A DNA stretch of 64,000 nucleotides from CAXMMR01 sp965198995 (GTDB lineage Bacteria; Pseudomonadota; Alphaproteobacteria; Acetobacterales; Acetobacteraceae): the NCBI GenBank assembly GCA_965198995.1, contig CBDAQG010000002.1, positions 1 through 64,000 on the forward strand, written 5' to 3'. Under the pieces are notes generated by a model. It was given only the letters and a program-made list of their open reading frames with translations. It was not told the DNA's origin and did not search any database. This document shows positions 25,405-34,340 of the stretch, piece after piece. Position 1 is the first letter of the stretch. Every line of letters starts with the position of its first letter. The position numbers were made by a program, and so were the translations under genes.

Positions 25405-26949
25405 ATGGAGGGCCTGTCCGGCGTTCCGCTGGCGGCGGACCCTGCCGAGCTTAGCCAGGCGGCGACCGCGCCGGCCTGCAGCATTGTCATCTTTGGCGCG
25501 GCGGGGGATCTCACGCGGCGGTTGCTGATGCCGGCGATCTACAATTTGCGCGTCGCCGGGCTGTTGCCCGACAGCTTCCGGGTGATCGGTGTCGATCGGC
25601 TGGACGAACAGGACGAGGCGTTTCGCGATCGGCTCGGCGATACGATGCAGCACTTTGTCGCCGAGCGTTCGAAAAAGGCGGTGCCGCTCGACCATGCTGC
25701 GTGGGAGTGGCTGCGCAGCCGCATCAGCTACGCGCAGGGTGACTTCGACGACCCGGCCACCTACGAGCGCCTGACGCAGCGGCTTGGCGAGGTGACCTGC
25801 TCGGCCGTGTTCTACCTCGCGGTCGCTGATCGTTTCTTCGCCTCCATCGTCGAGCGGCTGTCCGAGGCGTCGCTGACGGTGCAGACGCCGGACTGCTTTC
25901 GGCGAGTTGTCATCGAGAAGCCGTTTGGCCATGACCTCGGCTCCGCCCGGGCGCTGAACGCGCGGCTGCTGAAGGTGCTCGACGAGGATCAGATCTTCCG
26001 GATCGATCACTATCTCGGCAAGGAGACGGTGCAGAACATCCTCGCTCTGCGCTTCTCCAATGGCCTGTTCGAGCCGATCTGGAAGCGTGACAATATCGAC
26101 CACGTGCAGATCACGGTCGCCGAGACGGTCGGGGTCGAGCGTCGCGGCAAGTTCTACGAAAGCGCCGGCGCGCTGCGCGACATGGTGCCGAACCATCTCT
26201 TCCAGCTGCTCTCGATGGTCGCCATGGAGGCGCCGACCTCGTTCGACGCCGACGCGGTGCGCGACGAGAGAACGAAGGTGCTGAACGCGGTGCATCCGCT
26301 GGGCGATCGCGAGGCGCTGCGTCACGTCATTCGCGGCCAGTATCGCGCCGGCATCATGGGTGGCGAGATGCTGCCCGGCTATCGCCAGGAGCCGGATGTC
26401 GATCCGAACTCCAGCACCGAGACGTTCGTCGCGCTCAAGCTCGGCATCGACAATTGGCGGTGGGCGGGCGTGCCGTTCTACATCCGCACCGGCAAGCGGC
26501 TGGCGCAGCGCAAGAGCGAGATCGCCATCCACTTCAAGCAGGCGCCGTTCGCGCTGTTCCGCGACACGCCGGTCGACAAGCTCGCCGCCAACGTGCTGGT
26601 GCTGCACATCCAGCCGCAGGAGAGCGTGTCGCTGCAGTTCAGCGCCAAGGTGCCGGGGCCGACGGTGCGGCTCGGCGGCGTGCGGATGGACTTCAACTAT
26701 GAGGACTATTTCAACGCCGGGCCGAGCACCGGCTACGAGACGCTGCTGTATGACTGCCTGATCGGCGATGCGACGCTGTTCCAGCGCGCCGACAACGTCG
26801 AGGCCGGCTGGCGCATCGTGCAACCGGCGCTGGACGCCTGGCAGGCGGGCCACATCCACGTGCATCCCTACTCAGTCGGCAGCGCCGGGCCGGCCAAGGC
26901 GGACGCGTTGCTGGCAGAGGATGGCCGCCATTGGCGGCGGCTCGGCTGA
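25405..26949 (+). CDS. zwf: Glucose-6-phosphate 1-dehydrogenase
   Basis: A 514-residue enzyme with the family's CSIVIFGAAGDLTRRLLMPA dinucleotide-binding start and the active-site signature RIDHYLGKETVQNILALRF (about 190-210). VIEKPFGHDLGSARALN and KSEIAIHFKQAPFALFRD also fit. It oxidises glucose-6-phosphate to 6-phosphogluconolactone. The stop TGA overlaps the next ATG by one base (TGATG at 26947), so zwf and the first HAD gene are translationally coupled. Confidence 0.97.
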   Translation: MEGLSGVPLAADPAELSQAATAPACSIVIFGAAGDLTRRLLMPAIYNLRVAGLLPDSFRVIGVDRLDEQDEAFRDRLGDTMQHFVAERSKKAVPLDHAAWEWLRSRISYAQGDFDDPATYERLTQRLGEVTCSAVFYLAVADRFFASIVERLSEASLTVQTPDCFRRVVIEKPFGHDLGSARALNARLLKVLDEDQIFRIDHYLGKETVQNILALRFSNGLFEPIWKRDNIDHVQITVAETVGVERRGKFYESAGALRDMVPNHLFQLLSMVAMEAPTSFDADAVRDERTKVLNAVHPLGDREALRHVIRGQYRAGIMGGEMLPGYRQEPDVDPNSSTETFVALKLGIDNWRWAGVPFYIRTGKRLAQRKSEIAIHFKQAPFALFRDTPVDKLAANVLVLHIQPQESVSLQFSAKVPGPTVRLGGVRMDFNYEDYFNAGPSTGYETLLYDCLIGDATLFQRADNVEAGWRIVQPALDAWQAGHIHVHPYSVGSAGPAKADALLAEDGRHWRRLG

Positions 26950-27764
26950 TGGGCGAGCGCATCCGGCTGCTGGTCTCCGACATCGACGGCACGCTGGTGA
27001 CCCGCGACAAGCGGTTGACCGAGGCGGCCATCGCCGCGGCGGGCAAGCTCGGCGAGGCCGGCATCGCGCTGGCGCTGACCAGCTCGCGGCCGCCGCACGG
27101 GGTTGCGGGCTATGCCGAGCGGCTGTCGCTCACGACGCCGCGGGGCGCGCTGAACGGCGGCCTGCTGGTGCAGCCGGATGGGCGGATCCTCGAGCAGATC
27201 CTGGTCGACGAGGCGGTGGTCGCCGAGGTGGTGGAGCGGCTCGCCGCGCGCGGCATCGCCATCTGGCTGTTCACTGCCGATGAGTGGGTGCTGAGCGACC
27301 CGGACGCGCACTACGTCGCCTTCGAGCACCGCACGGTGCAGCTGGCGCCGACGGTGGTGGCCGATTTGCGGCCGTATTACGGGCGGGTCGGCAAGATCAT
27401 GGCCTCCAGCGAGGACTTCGCCGGCCTGGCCGCCATGGAGGCGGAGCTGCAGCGCGAGCTCGGCGGCCGGGTGACGGCGCATCTGAGCCAGCACTACTAT
27501 CTCGACGTGACCCATCCGGACGCCAACAAGGGCGCCTCGGTGCGCGCCATCGCCGGGCATCTCGGCATTGACCTCGCCGAGACCGCGGTGATCGGCGACA
27601 TGACCAACGACGTGCCGATGTTCGACGTGGCGCCATTCTCGATCGCCATGGGTAACGCGCCGGACGCGGTGCGCGCGCGGGCCAGGATGGCGACGCGCAG
27701 CAACGAGGAGGAGGGCTTTGCCTATGCCGTCGAGCACCTGGTGTTGCCGCACGCGCCGGCCTGA
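26949..27764 (+). CDS. Cof-type HAD-IIB phosphatase, copy 1
   Basis: A 271-residue haloacid-dehalogenase hydrolase. Motif I is VSDIDGTLVTRDKRLT (two Asp), motif II lies in ALTSSRPPHG (Ser/Thr), motif III in the Lys of HPDANKGASVRAI, and motif IV in VIGDMTNDVPMF. A type IIB cap sits between motifs II and III. Such enzymes dephosphorylate sugar phosphates, nucleotides or flavins. Its place directly after zwf suggests a sugar-phosphate or phosphogluconate substrate (inference). The next gene is a paralogue with about 40 percent visible identity and the same motif layout. Confidence 0.92.
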   Translation: MGERIRLLVSDIDGTLVTRDKRLTEAAIAAAGKLGEAGIALALTSSRPPHGVAGYAERLSLTTPRGALNGGLLVQPDGRILEQILVDEAVVAEVVERLAARGIAIWLFTADEWVLSDPDAHYVAFEHRTVQLAPTVVADLRPYYGRVGKIMASSEDFAGLAAMEAELQRELGGRVTAHLSQHYYLDVTHPDANKGASVRAIAGHLGIDLAETAVIGDMTNDVPMFDVAPFSIAMGNAPDAVRARARMATRSNEEEGFAYAVEHLVLPHAPA

Positions 27765-27773
27765 GGAGCGGTG

Positions 27774-28580
27774 ATGCCCAAGGTTTCGCTGTTGCTGGCC
27801 GATGTCGACGGCACGTTGGTCACCAAGGAGAAGTTGCTGACCGACAAGGCGATCGCCGCCGTGCAGGCGCTCGGCGAACGGGGCATCGGCTTTGCGCTCA
27901 CCTCCGGGCGGCCGCCCAAGGGAATGGCGATGCTGATCGGGCCGCTGGCCGTCACCACGCCGGTCGCCGGCTTCAATGGCGGGTTGTTCGTGCAGCCCGA
28001 CATGACGATCATCGAGGCGCGCAACCTGCCGCGCGAGGTCGCCGAGACGGCGGTGGAAATGATCGTCAAGGCGGGGCTGGATGCCTGGGTCTACTCCGGC
28101 GAGGACTGGATCGTGCACCGCGAGGATGCGCCGCATGTCGCGCGCGAGCAGTGGACGGTGAAGTTTCCGCCGGTCATCCGCCGCGACTTTGGCGACGCGC
28201 TGGATGCGGCGGTGAAGATCGTCGGCGTCAGCGACGATCTCGAGCTGATGAAGAAGGTTGAGCACGACGTGCAGGCGGCACTCGGCGAGCGGGCCTCGGC
28301 GGCGCGCTCGCAGCCCTACTACCTCGACGTCACCCATCCGCAGGCCAACAAGGGCGGCGTGGTCGAGGCGCTGGCGAAGATGCTGACGCTGCCGAAGGAG
28401 GAGATCGCGACGATCGGCGACCAGCCGAACGACGTGCTGATGTTCCGGCGCGGCGGATTGTCGATCGCGATGGGCAATGCGAGCGACGAGGTGAAGGCCG
28501 CCGCCGACGAGGTCACCACCTCCTCCGAGGAGGAGGGGTTCGCCAACGCCGTGCATCGCTTCGTGCTGGGAGAGGGCTGA
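27774..28580 (+). CDS. Cof-type HAD-IIB phosphatase, copy 2
   Basis: A 268-residue paralogue of the preceding gene, with motif I LLADVDGTLVTKEKLLT, motif II ALTSGRPPKG, motif III Lys in HPQANKGGVVEAL and motif IV TIGDQPNDVLMF. The ATG at 27774 is chosen over GTG 27771 because GAGGAG lies nine bases upstream of it. Motif order and length match copy 1, so the pair came from a local duplication, but the cap regions differ (SGEDWIVHRED versus TADEWVLSDPD), which hints at different substrates. Its stop overlaps the pgl start (TGATG). Confidence 0.92.
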   Translation: MPKVSLLLADVDGTLVTKEKLLTDKAIAAVQALGERGIGFALTSGRPPKGMAMLIGPLAVTTPVAGFNGGLFVQPDMTIIEARNLPREVAETAVEMIVKAGLDAWVYSGEDWIVHREDAPHVAREQWTVKFPPVIRRDFGDALDAAVKIVGVSDDLELMKKVEHDVQAALGERASAARSQPYYLDVTHPQANKGGVVEALAKMLTLPKEEIATIGDQPNDVLMFRRGGLSIAMGNASDEVKAAADEVTTSSEEEGFANAVHRFVLGEG

Positions 28581-29302
28581 TGGATCGCCACAACACGACC
28601 GTCCTTGAGGACGCCGAGGCGCTGGCGCAGTTTGTCGCCGACTGGTTGACCGAGCGGGCGCTGCACCGCGCCGGGCGTTTCACGATGTGCCTGTCCGGCG
28701 GCTCGACGCCGAAGCGGCTGTTCGAGATCCTGGCCGGCGACGCCTACCGGGAACGGTTTCCGTGGGAGCGCACGCATCTGTTCTGGGGCGACGAGCGCTT
28801 CGTGCCCTACGACGACAAGGACAGCAATTACGGCATGACGCGCCAGGCGCTGCTCGACCACGTGCCGATCCCGCCGGCCCATGTCCACCCGATGCCGGTG
28901 AGCGGCACCCCCGCCGAGGCGGCGCTCGCCTATGAGCAGCAGCTGCGCGTCTATTACGGTGAGGAAACGCTCGAGTCGACGCGGCCGCTGTTCGACGTGA
29001 CGCTGCTGGGGCTGGGCGAGAACGGCCACACCGCGTCGCTGTTTCCCGGCACGCCGGCGCTGCAGGAGAGCCTGCACTGGGTGGCGCCGGTGACCGAGGG
29101 GGTGCCGCAGCCGCGGCTGACGCTGACCTATGCGACGCTCGCCTCCAGCGCCGTCATCGCCTTCCTGGTCGCCGGCAAGTCGAAATACGAGGTGCTGCAG
29201 CGGGTGCTCAACGGCGACCGCGAGATGCCGGCCGCGCGCGTCACCGCGGACGGCGAGCTGCACTGGTTCATCGACAAGTTCGCCGCCGAGGGGCGTGGAT
29301 GA
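28580..29302 (+). CDS. pgl: 6-phosphogluconolactonase
   Basis: A 240-residue member of the NagB/RpiA-fold lactonases. The signatures are MCLSGGSTPKRLFEIL, LFWGDERFVPYDDKDSNYGM and LLGLGENGHTASLFPG, all family-specific. It hydrolyses the lactone made by Zwf to 6-phosphogluconate. It overlaps copy 2 of the HAD pair by one base and rpiA by four (ATGA at 29299). Confidence 0.96.
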   Translation: MDRHNTTVLEDAEALAQFVADWLTERALHRAGRFTMCLSGGSTPKRLFEILAGDAYRERFPWERTHLFWGDERFVPYDDKDSNYGMTRQALLDHVPIPPAHVHPMPVSGTPAEAALAYEQQLRVYYGEETLESTRPLFDVTLLGLGENGHTASLFPGTPALQESLHWVAPVTEGVPQPRLTLTYATLASSAVIAFLVAGKSKYEVLQRVLNGDREMPAARVTADGELHWFIDKFAAEGRG

Positions 29303-29994
29303 GCCCAGCCGCCCAGGACGGCTTCAAGCGTGCCGCTGCCGAAGCGGCGGTGACGCTGGTGGAGTCGGGGATGGTGGTCGGGCTCGGCACCGGCTCGACG
29401 GCGACGTTTGCCATCGAGGCACTGATCCGTCAGGTGCGGGCGGGATTGCGCATCGAGGCGGTGGCGACCTCCGAGCGCAGCGCCAGCCAGGCGCGGGCCG
29501 GCGGCATCGCGGTGTTCACGCTGGAGCAGCGGCGGCGGATCGACCTTACGATCGACGGCGCCGACGAGGTGCAGCGCCATACGTTGGCGCTGATCAAGGG
29601 GCTTGGCGGCGCCCTACTGCGCGAGAAGATCGTCGCCGCCGCGTCGGCGCGGCTGGTGATCATTGCCGATGCGAGCAAGCTGGTCGACCGGCTCGGCGAG
29701 CACGTGGCGGTGCCGGTCGAGGTGGTGCAGTTCGGCTGGCAGGTGACCTCGGACCGCATCGCCGGCCTTGGCGCCGAGGTGGCGCGGCGCGAGACGGCGC
29801 CCGGCGAGGCTTACGTGACCGACGGCGGCAACTTCATCATCGACGCCCGCTTCGGCGCCATCGCCGATCCCGCAGCGACCGACGCGCAGCTGCACCAGGT
29901 GGTGGGCGTGATCGAGACCGGGCTGTTCATCGGTCGCGCCGCGGTGGCGATGGTCGCCGGCGCCGACGGCGTGCAGCGGCTCGAGGCGCGCTGA
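29299..29994 (+). CDS. rpiA: Ribose-5-phosphate isomerase A
   Basis: A 231-residue isomerase with GLGTGSTATFAIEAL (phosphate loop), LTIDGADEVQRHTLALIKGL and GGALLREKIVAAAS (catalytic Asp/Glu/Lys region), and VTDGGNFIIDARFG. It interconverts ribose-5-phosphate and ribulose-5-phosphate, the step after Gnd. ATGA overlap with pgl and zero spacing to gntK place it inside one transcript. Confidence 0.96.
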   Translation: MSPAAQDGFKRAAAEAAVTLVESGMVVGLGTGSTATFAIEALIRQVRAGLRIEAVATSERSASQARAGGIAVFTLEQRRRIDLTIDGADEVQRHTLALIKGLGGALLREKIVAAASARLVIIADASKLVDRLGEHVAVPVEVVQFGWQVTSDRIAGLGAEVARRETAPGEAYVTDGGNFIIDARFGAIADPAATDAQLHQVVGVIETGLFIGRAAVAMVAGADGVQRLEAR

Positions 29995-30549
29995 GTGGCG
30001 ATCCCGTCGCAGGTGCTGATCGCGATGGGGGTTTCCGGCGTCGGCAAGAGCACGATCGCCGAGGCGCTCAACGAGCACCTGCACTGGGCGTTCAAGGAGG
30101 GCGACGAGCTGCATCCGCCCTCGAACGTGCAGAAGATGCATGCGGGCATTCCGCTCGACGACGTCGACCGCGAGCCGTGGCTGCGCACGATCGCCGCCTG
30201 GATCCGGGCGCGGCGGGAGGCGGGTGAGCCGGGCATCATCACCTGCTCGGCGCTGAAGCGGGCCTATCGCGACAAGCTGATCGACGGCGACGACCACGTG
30301 CGGCTGCTCTATCTGAAGGCCGACCGGACGGTGCTGCTGGAGCGGGTGGAGAACCGGGAGGGGCACTTCATGCCGCCCAGCCTGCTGGATAGCCAGCTGG
30401 CTACGCTGGAGGAGCCGACGCCGGACGAGCACCCCTATGTCATCCTGGTGCATGGCGACGTCGCGGAGATCGTTGCGGAGTGCCTTGATGCGCTGGAGGG
30501 CGAGGCAGGAGGGCCAGAGGCTCTGCCTCTGGACTCCGTCACGCGCTAG
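29995..30549 (+). CDS. gntK: Gluconokinase, with a C-terminal tail encoded by an intergenic repeat
   Basis: Starts at GTG 29995, directly after the rpiA stop. The P-loop MGVSGVGKSTIAEALN, GDELHPPSNVQKMHAGIPL and CSALKRAYRDKL are the family hallmarks; it phosphorylates gluconate to 6-phosphogluconate, feeding Gnd. The normal end is near residue 167. The last 17 residues (168-184) come from a copy of the family-2 repeat, whose stem CCAGAGGC/GCCTCTGG and TAG supply the tail and stop. An almost identical copy of the repeat lies 163 bases downstream. The tail should be disordered and harmless, but the native stop has been lost or moved. Confidence 0.95.
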   Translation: MAIPSQVLIAMGVSGVGKSTIAEALNEHLHWAFKEGDELHPPSNVQKMHAGIPLDDVDREPWLRTIAAWIRARREAGEPGIITCSALKRAYRDKLIDGDDHVRLLYLKADRTVLLERVENREGHFMPPSLLDSQLATLEEPTPDEHPYVILVHGDVAEIVAECLDALEGEAGGPEALPLDSVTR

Positions 30550-30905
30550 CGTGCTTTCGCACGACGGGGCCTGAGGCCCCAGACCCCATTAATTAAAGGC
30601 AAGTGGGCGCTTTCTTGCTTGGCGAAGCCGTAATCCTGCTTCCCACGCCTCCGGCTTGGAGGGCGAGGCAGGCAGGCCAGAGGCTCTGCCTCTGGACTCC
30701 GTCACGCGCTAGCGTGCTTTCGCACGACGGGGCCTGAGGCCCCAGACCCCCGGTAATTAAAGGCACGTGGGCGCTTTCTTGCTTGGCGAAGCCGTTCAAT
30801 CCTAACTCCAACGCTCCCGACGCCGGCGTGGGAACACGGATCAGAAATGGATTTTAAAGGCTTCGCCTTTAATCGGGTCCAGGGGCGACGCCCCTGGCCT
30901 TGCTT
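30494..30905. repeat. Family-2 modular intergenic repeat, locus 1, with internal duplication
   Basis: Modules in order: CCAGAGGC/GCCTCTGG hairpin, CGCGCTAGCG and TGCnnnnnGCA-type small stems, GGGGCCTGAGGCCCC hairpin, and GCGCTTTCTTGCTTGGCGAAG. This block occurs twice, at 30494-30631 and 30657-30795, nearly identical over 135 bases. After it come GGATTTTAAAGGCTTCGCC (30848) and the GGTCCAGGGGC..GCCCCTGG stem (30880). It fills the 359 bases between gluconokinase and the minus-strand sco1, which converge. Nothing else is seen there. Confidence 0.85.
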
Positions 30906-30908
30906 TGC

Positions 30909-31514
30909 CTAAGCCGCCAGCCCCTGCAGCTGCTTGGCCATGTCGGCCGGGGTCATCGTGTCGCTCAGCACGGTGTCGAAGCTGCCGTCCGGCTTCATGA
31001 CGTAGATCACCGAGCTGTGGTCCATGTCGTAATCGACCGCGTCGCCCTTGATCGGGTGCTTCTGGGCATAGACGTGGTATTCCTGCTCGGCGGTGCTGAT
31101 TTCGGCCGGTGTGCCGGACAGGCCGGTGATCTGCGGGTCAAAGGCACGGGCATAGGCGCCCATCAGCGTGGGCGTGTCGCGGTCCGGGTCCACCGTGATG
31201 AACAGCGGGGCGATATGGGCGCGGGTGGCGGCGGGCAGCTTGGCGAGGGCGAGGGCGATGGTGTTGAGCGTGGTCGGGCAGACGTCGGGGCAGTGGGTGT
31301 AGCCAAAATAGACCAGCATCCAGCGGCCGGCGAAGTCGTGCGCGGTGACGGTGTGGCCGGCGGCGTCGGTGAGCGCGAAGGGGCCGCCGATGGTGATCTC
31401 GCCGTTGCCGCCCTGCTCGCCATGGATGAGACCGGGGCCGTATTGGACGACGGCGAAGCCGACGAGCAGGGCGGCGAGGACGGGCAGGGCGACGAGGAGG
31501 AGGAGGCGCCTCAT
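30909..31514 (-). CDS. Sco1/SenC/PrrC copper chaperone for cytochrome oxidase
   Basis: A 201-residue thioredoxin-fold protein anchored by one N-terminal helix (RLLLLVALPVLAALLVGFAV). The copper ligands are Cys75 and Cys79 in GYTHCPDVCPTTL and His166 in DMDHSSVIYVM. It delivers copper to the CuA centre of cytochrome c oxidase and works in the periplasm. Its ATG overlaps the stop of the PCu(A)C gene upstream (ATGA at 31514-31511), so the two chaperones are made together. Confidence 0.94.
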   Translation of the reverse strand: MRRLLLLVALPVLAALLVGFAVVQYGPGLIHGEQGGNGEITIGGPFALTDAAGHTVTAHDFAGRWMLVYFGYTHCPDVCPTTLNTIALALAKLPAATRAHIAPLFITVDPDRDTPTLMGAYARAFDPQITGLSGTPAEISTAEQEYHVYAQKHPIKGDAVDYDMDHSSVIYVMKPDGSFDTVLSDTMTPADMAKQLQGLAA

Positions 31515-31939
31515 GGCGCCGGGGCACCGAGCGGCTCGACGGGGACGCTGATGGTGAGCGTGCCGGCCTGGGCGAAGGTCAGCGCGAGCGGGACGTGGCC
31601 GCCGGCGACGAGCGGCTGCTTCAGGCCCATCAGCATGATATGCACGCCGCCGGGGGCGAGGCGGACCGGCTGGCCCGGCGGCAAAGTGAGGCCGGCGTCG
31701 AGCGGGCGCATGGTGGTCATGCTGCCGTGGACCACATTCTCGTGCAGCATGGCCATCGAGCAGGCGGGGCTGGCGACGTGGAGCAGGCGGTCACCGGCGG
31801 GGCTGAGCAGGGTGGCGTAGACGACGCCGGTGTCCTGGCCGGGCGCGGTGGCGCGGGCCCAGGGATGGTCGATGCGGGTGGGCTCGGCGGCGCAGGCGAG
31901 CGCGGGGGCGAGCAGTAGCGCCAGGAGCAGAATGCGCAT
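31511..31939 (-). CDS. PCu(A)C-type periplasmic copper chaperone
   Basis: A 142-residue secreted protein. The ATG at 31939 opens a clear signal peptide (RILLLALLLAPALACA); the longer frame to 32080 reads through a repeat element and is rejected. The cupredoxin-like domain carries the family's spaced copper ligands: His66, Met77, His100 and Met102 (the H..M..HxM pattern), with LAPGGVHIMLMGLK as the most recognisable strand. It hands Cu(I) to Sco1 or directly to CuA, fitting its co-translation with sco1. The pair is the only copper-related gene set in the window. Confidence 0.93.
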   Translation of the reverse strand: MRILLLALLLAPALACAAEPTRIDHPWARATAPGQDTGVVYATLLSPAGDRLLHVASPACSMAMLHENVVHGSMTTMRPLDAGLTLPPGQPVRLAPGGVHIMLMGLKQPLVAGGHVPLALTFAQAGTLTISVPVEPLGAPAP

Positions 31940-31976
31940 GAGGCGGATATCGGCATGAGGTAGGAGGGAAGGAAGG

Positions 31977-32089
31977 GCTTCTTTTTTGAAAAAAAGAAGC
32001 AAAAAACTTCTGCTCGCGCTGTCGCGGCGCACGCCGCTACCACCTCTTATCGGGTAAAAGTTTTTTGGTTCTTTTTTCAAAAAAGAACC
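31977..32089. repeat. Family-1 paired AT hairpins, locus C
   Basis: Left hairpin GCTTC..GAAGC (31977-32000), right hairpin GGTTC..GAACC (32067-32089), with AAAAAACTTC and AAAAGTTTTTT facing inward. It separates the divergent PCu(A)C and uvrB genes, so here it lies in a shared promoter region and cannot be acting as a terminator for either gene. Confidence 0.85.
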
Positions 32090-32117
32090 CCTTGCTGACT
32101 TGCCTCAGGAGCGCCGC

Positions 32118-34340
32118 ATGTCCGATGTCCTGACCCGCACGAAGCGCCGTGTGCCGGAGAAGCCGCAGATCGCGCCGCCCGAGGTCGCCTTCGTGCCGCT
32201 GCACCAGCCGGTCAAGCCGCGCACGCGGCGGTTTGCCATCACCTCGGAGTACGAGCCGGCGGGCGACCAGCCGACGGCGATCCGGGAGCTGACCGGCGGG
32301 ATCAGCGCCGGCGAGCGGGACCAGGTGCTGCTCGGGGTGACCGGCTCGGGCAAGACCTTCACCATGGCCAAGGTGATCGAGGCGACGCAGAAGCCGACGC
32401 TGATCCTCGCACCCAACAAGACGCTGGCGGCGCAGCTCTACGGCGAGATGAAGTCGTTCTTTCCGGACAATGCCGTCGAGTACTTCGTCAGCTACTACGA
32501 CTACTACCAGCCCGAGGCCTATGTGCCGCGGAGCGACACCTATATCGAGAAGGACAGCCAGATCAACGAGCAGATCGACCGCATGCGCCATGCGGCGACG
32601 CAGGCGTTGCTGGAGCGCAACGACGTCATCATCGTCGCCTCGGTTTCCTGCATCTACGGCATCGGCTCGGTCGAGACCTACTCGCGGATGGTGATCAAGC
32701 TGGAGGCGGGGGGCGCGATCGACCGCGACACGCTGGCCCGCGGGCTGATCGAGCTGCAGTACAAGCGCAACGACGTGGCGTTTGCCCGCGGCAGCTTTCG
32801 GCTGCGCGGCGAGGTGGTGGACGTCTATCCCAGCCACTGCGAGGACCGCGGCTGGCGTGTCACCCTGTTCGGCGACGAGATCGAGAGCATTACCGAGTTC
32901 GACCCGCTGACCGGCGAGAAGACGGCCGACCTTGGCGCGGTGAACATCTACGCCAACAGCCACTACGTGACGCCGCGGCCGACGCTGCAGCAGGCGTTCG
33001 GGCGGATCAAGCAGGAGCTCAAGGAGCGGCTCGACGAGCTGGTGGCCGGCGGCAAGCTGCTGGAGGCGGAGCGGCTGCAGCAGCGCACCACGTTCGACCT
33101 CGAGATGATGGAGACGACCGGCGCCTGCAAAGGCATCGAGAACTACTCGCGCTATTTGTCGGGCCGTAACCCGGGCGAGCCGCCGCCGACGCTGTTCGAA
33201 TATCTGCCCGAGGACGCGCTGCTCATCGTCGACGAGAGCCACGTCACGGTGCCGCAGATCGGCGGCATGCAGCGCGGCGACTATGCGCGCAAGTTCATCC
33301 TCTCGGAGTTCGGCTTCCGGCTGCCGTCCTGCACCGACAACCGGCCGCTCAAGTTCGAGGAGTGGGAGAGCTTCCGGCCGCAGACGGTGTTCGTGAGCGC
33401 GACGCCAGGGCCGTGGGAGATGGAGCGCACGTCGGGCGCGTTCGCCGAGCAGGTGATCCGGCCGACCGGGCTGATCGACCCGGTCTGCGAGGTGCGCCCG
33501 GTGGAGCGGCAGGTCGACGACGTGCTGGCCGAGATCCGCGCGACCACGGGGCGGGGCGCGCGCACCCTGGTCACGACGCTGACCAAGCGGATGAGCGAGG
33601 ACCTCACCGAGTATCTCACGGAGCACGGGGTGAAGGTGCGCTACCTGCACTCCGACGTCGACACGCTGGAGCGCATCGAGGTGATCCGCGACCTGCGGCT
33701 CGGCGTGTTCGACGTGTTGGTCGGGATCAACCTGCTGCGCGAGGGGCTCGACATTCCCGAATGCGCGCTGGTGGCGATCCTGGACGCCGACAAGGAGGGC
33801 TTCCTGCGCTCGCAAACCTCGCTGGTGCAGACGATCGGGCGGGCGGCGCGCAACATCGACGGGCGGGTGATCCTGTATGCCGACGTGATGACCAACTCGC
33901 TGCGGTTTGCAATCGAGGAGACCGAGCGGCGGCGGGCCAAGCAGACGGCGTGGAACGAGGCGCACGGCATCACGCCGCAATCGGTGCGCAAGCATATCGG
34001 CGAGGCGCTGAGCTCGGTGTTCGAGCAGGACTACGTGACCGTGTCGCCGATCCGCGACGTGGGCGTGACCGACATGGTGGGGCGCGACTTGAAGGCGTCG
34101 ATCGCGGAGATCGAAAAGCGGATGCGGGCGGCGGCGGCGGATCTGGAGTTCGAGACCGCGGCGCGGCTGCGCGACGAGCTGAAGCGGCTGGAGGCGCTGG
34201 AGCTGGGGCTGGAGCCGCCGCCGGCGGTGGCGCCGCGGCCGAAGAAGGACCGCACGCCGGAGCCGCTGGGGCCGGGCGGCGGTGGCTATGATCCGGAGAA
34301 GCGGGCGGCCTCCAGGGGAGGGCGGAAGCGGCGAGGGTAG
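32118..34340 (+). CDS. uvrB: Excinuclease ABC subunit B
   Basis: A 740-residue helicase-like damage recogniser. AGGAG at 32107 sets the ATG at 32118. Motifs: Walker A LLGVTGSGKTFTMAKVI, the DNA-clamping beta-hairpin VSYYDYYQPEAYVPRSDTYI, helicase motif II LLIVDESHVT, motifs V-VI INLLREGLDIPE and QTIGRAARNIDG, and a C-terminal UVR domain (LEFETAARLRDELKRLEAL) that binds UvrC. It forms the pre-incision complex in nucleotide excision repair. The last 60 residues are Pro/Gly/Arg-rich. uvrC lies close by at 35268 with folB between. Confidence 0.97.
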   Translation: MSDVLTRTKRRVPEKPQIAPPEVAFVPLHQPVKPRTRRFAITSEYEPAGDQPTAIRELTGGISAGERDQVLLGVTGSGKTFTMAKVIEATQKPTLILAPNKTLAAQLYGEMKSFFPDNAVEYFVSYYDYYQPEAYVPRSDTYIEKDSQINEQIDRMRHAATQALLERNDVIIVASVSCIYGIGSVETYSRMVIKLEAGGAIDRDTLARGLIELQYKRNDVAFARGSFRLRGEVVDVYPSHCEDRGWRVTLFGDEIESITEFDPLTGEKTADLGAVNIYANSHYVTPRPTLQQAFGRIKQELKERLDELVAGGKLLEAERLQQRTTFDLEMMETTGACKGIENYSRYLSGRNPGEPPPTLFEYLPEDALLIVDESHVTVPQIGGMQRGDYARKFILSEFGFRLPSCTDNRPLKFEEWESFRPQTVFVSATPGPWEMERTSGAFAEQVIRPTGLIDPVCEVRPVERQVDDVLAEIRATTGRGARTLVTTLTKRMSEDLTEYLTEHGVKVRYLHSDVDTLERIEVIRDLRLGVFDVLVGINLLREGLDIPECALVAILDADKEGFLRSQTSLVQTIGRAARNIDGRVILYADVMTNSLRFAIEETERRRAKQTAWNEAHGITPQSVRKHIGEALSSVFEQDYVTVSPIRDVGVTDMVGRDLKASIAEIEKRMRAAAADLEFETAARLRDELKRLEALELGLEPPPAVAPRPKKDRTPEPLGPGGGGYDPEKRAASRGGRKRRG

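Noticed and set aside
24541..26865. A 774-codon antisense frame over gnd and zwf
   Set aside because: Arg/Ala/His-rich composition, typical of antisense frames over GC-rich codon-biased genes; both genes beneath are certain.
30494..30795. The two 135-base blocks as a CRISPR-like or tandem gene array
   Set aside because: Only two copies, the blocks are made of several different hairpins, and single copies occur at other loci; this is repeat duplication, not an array.
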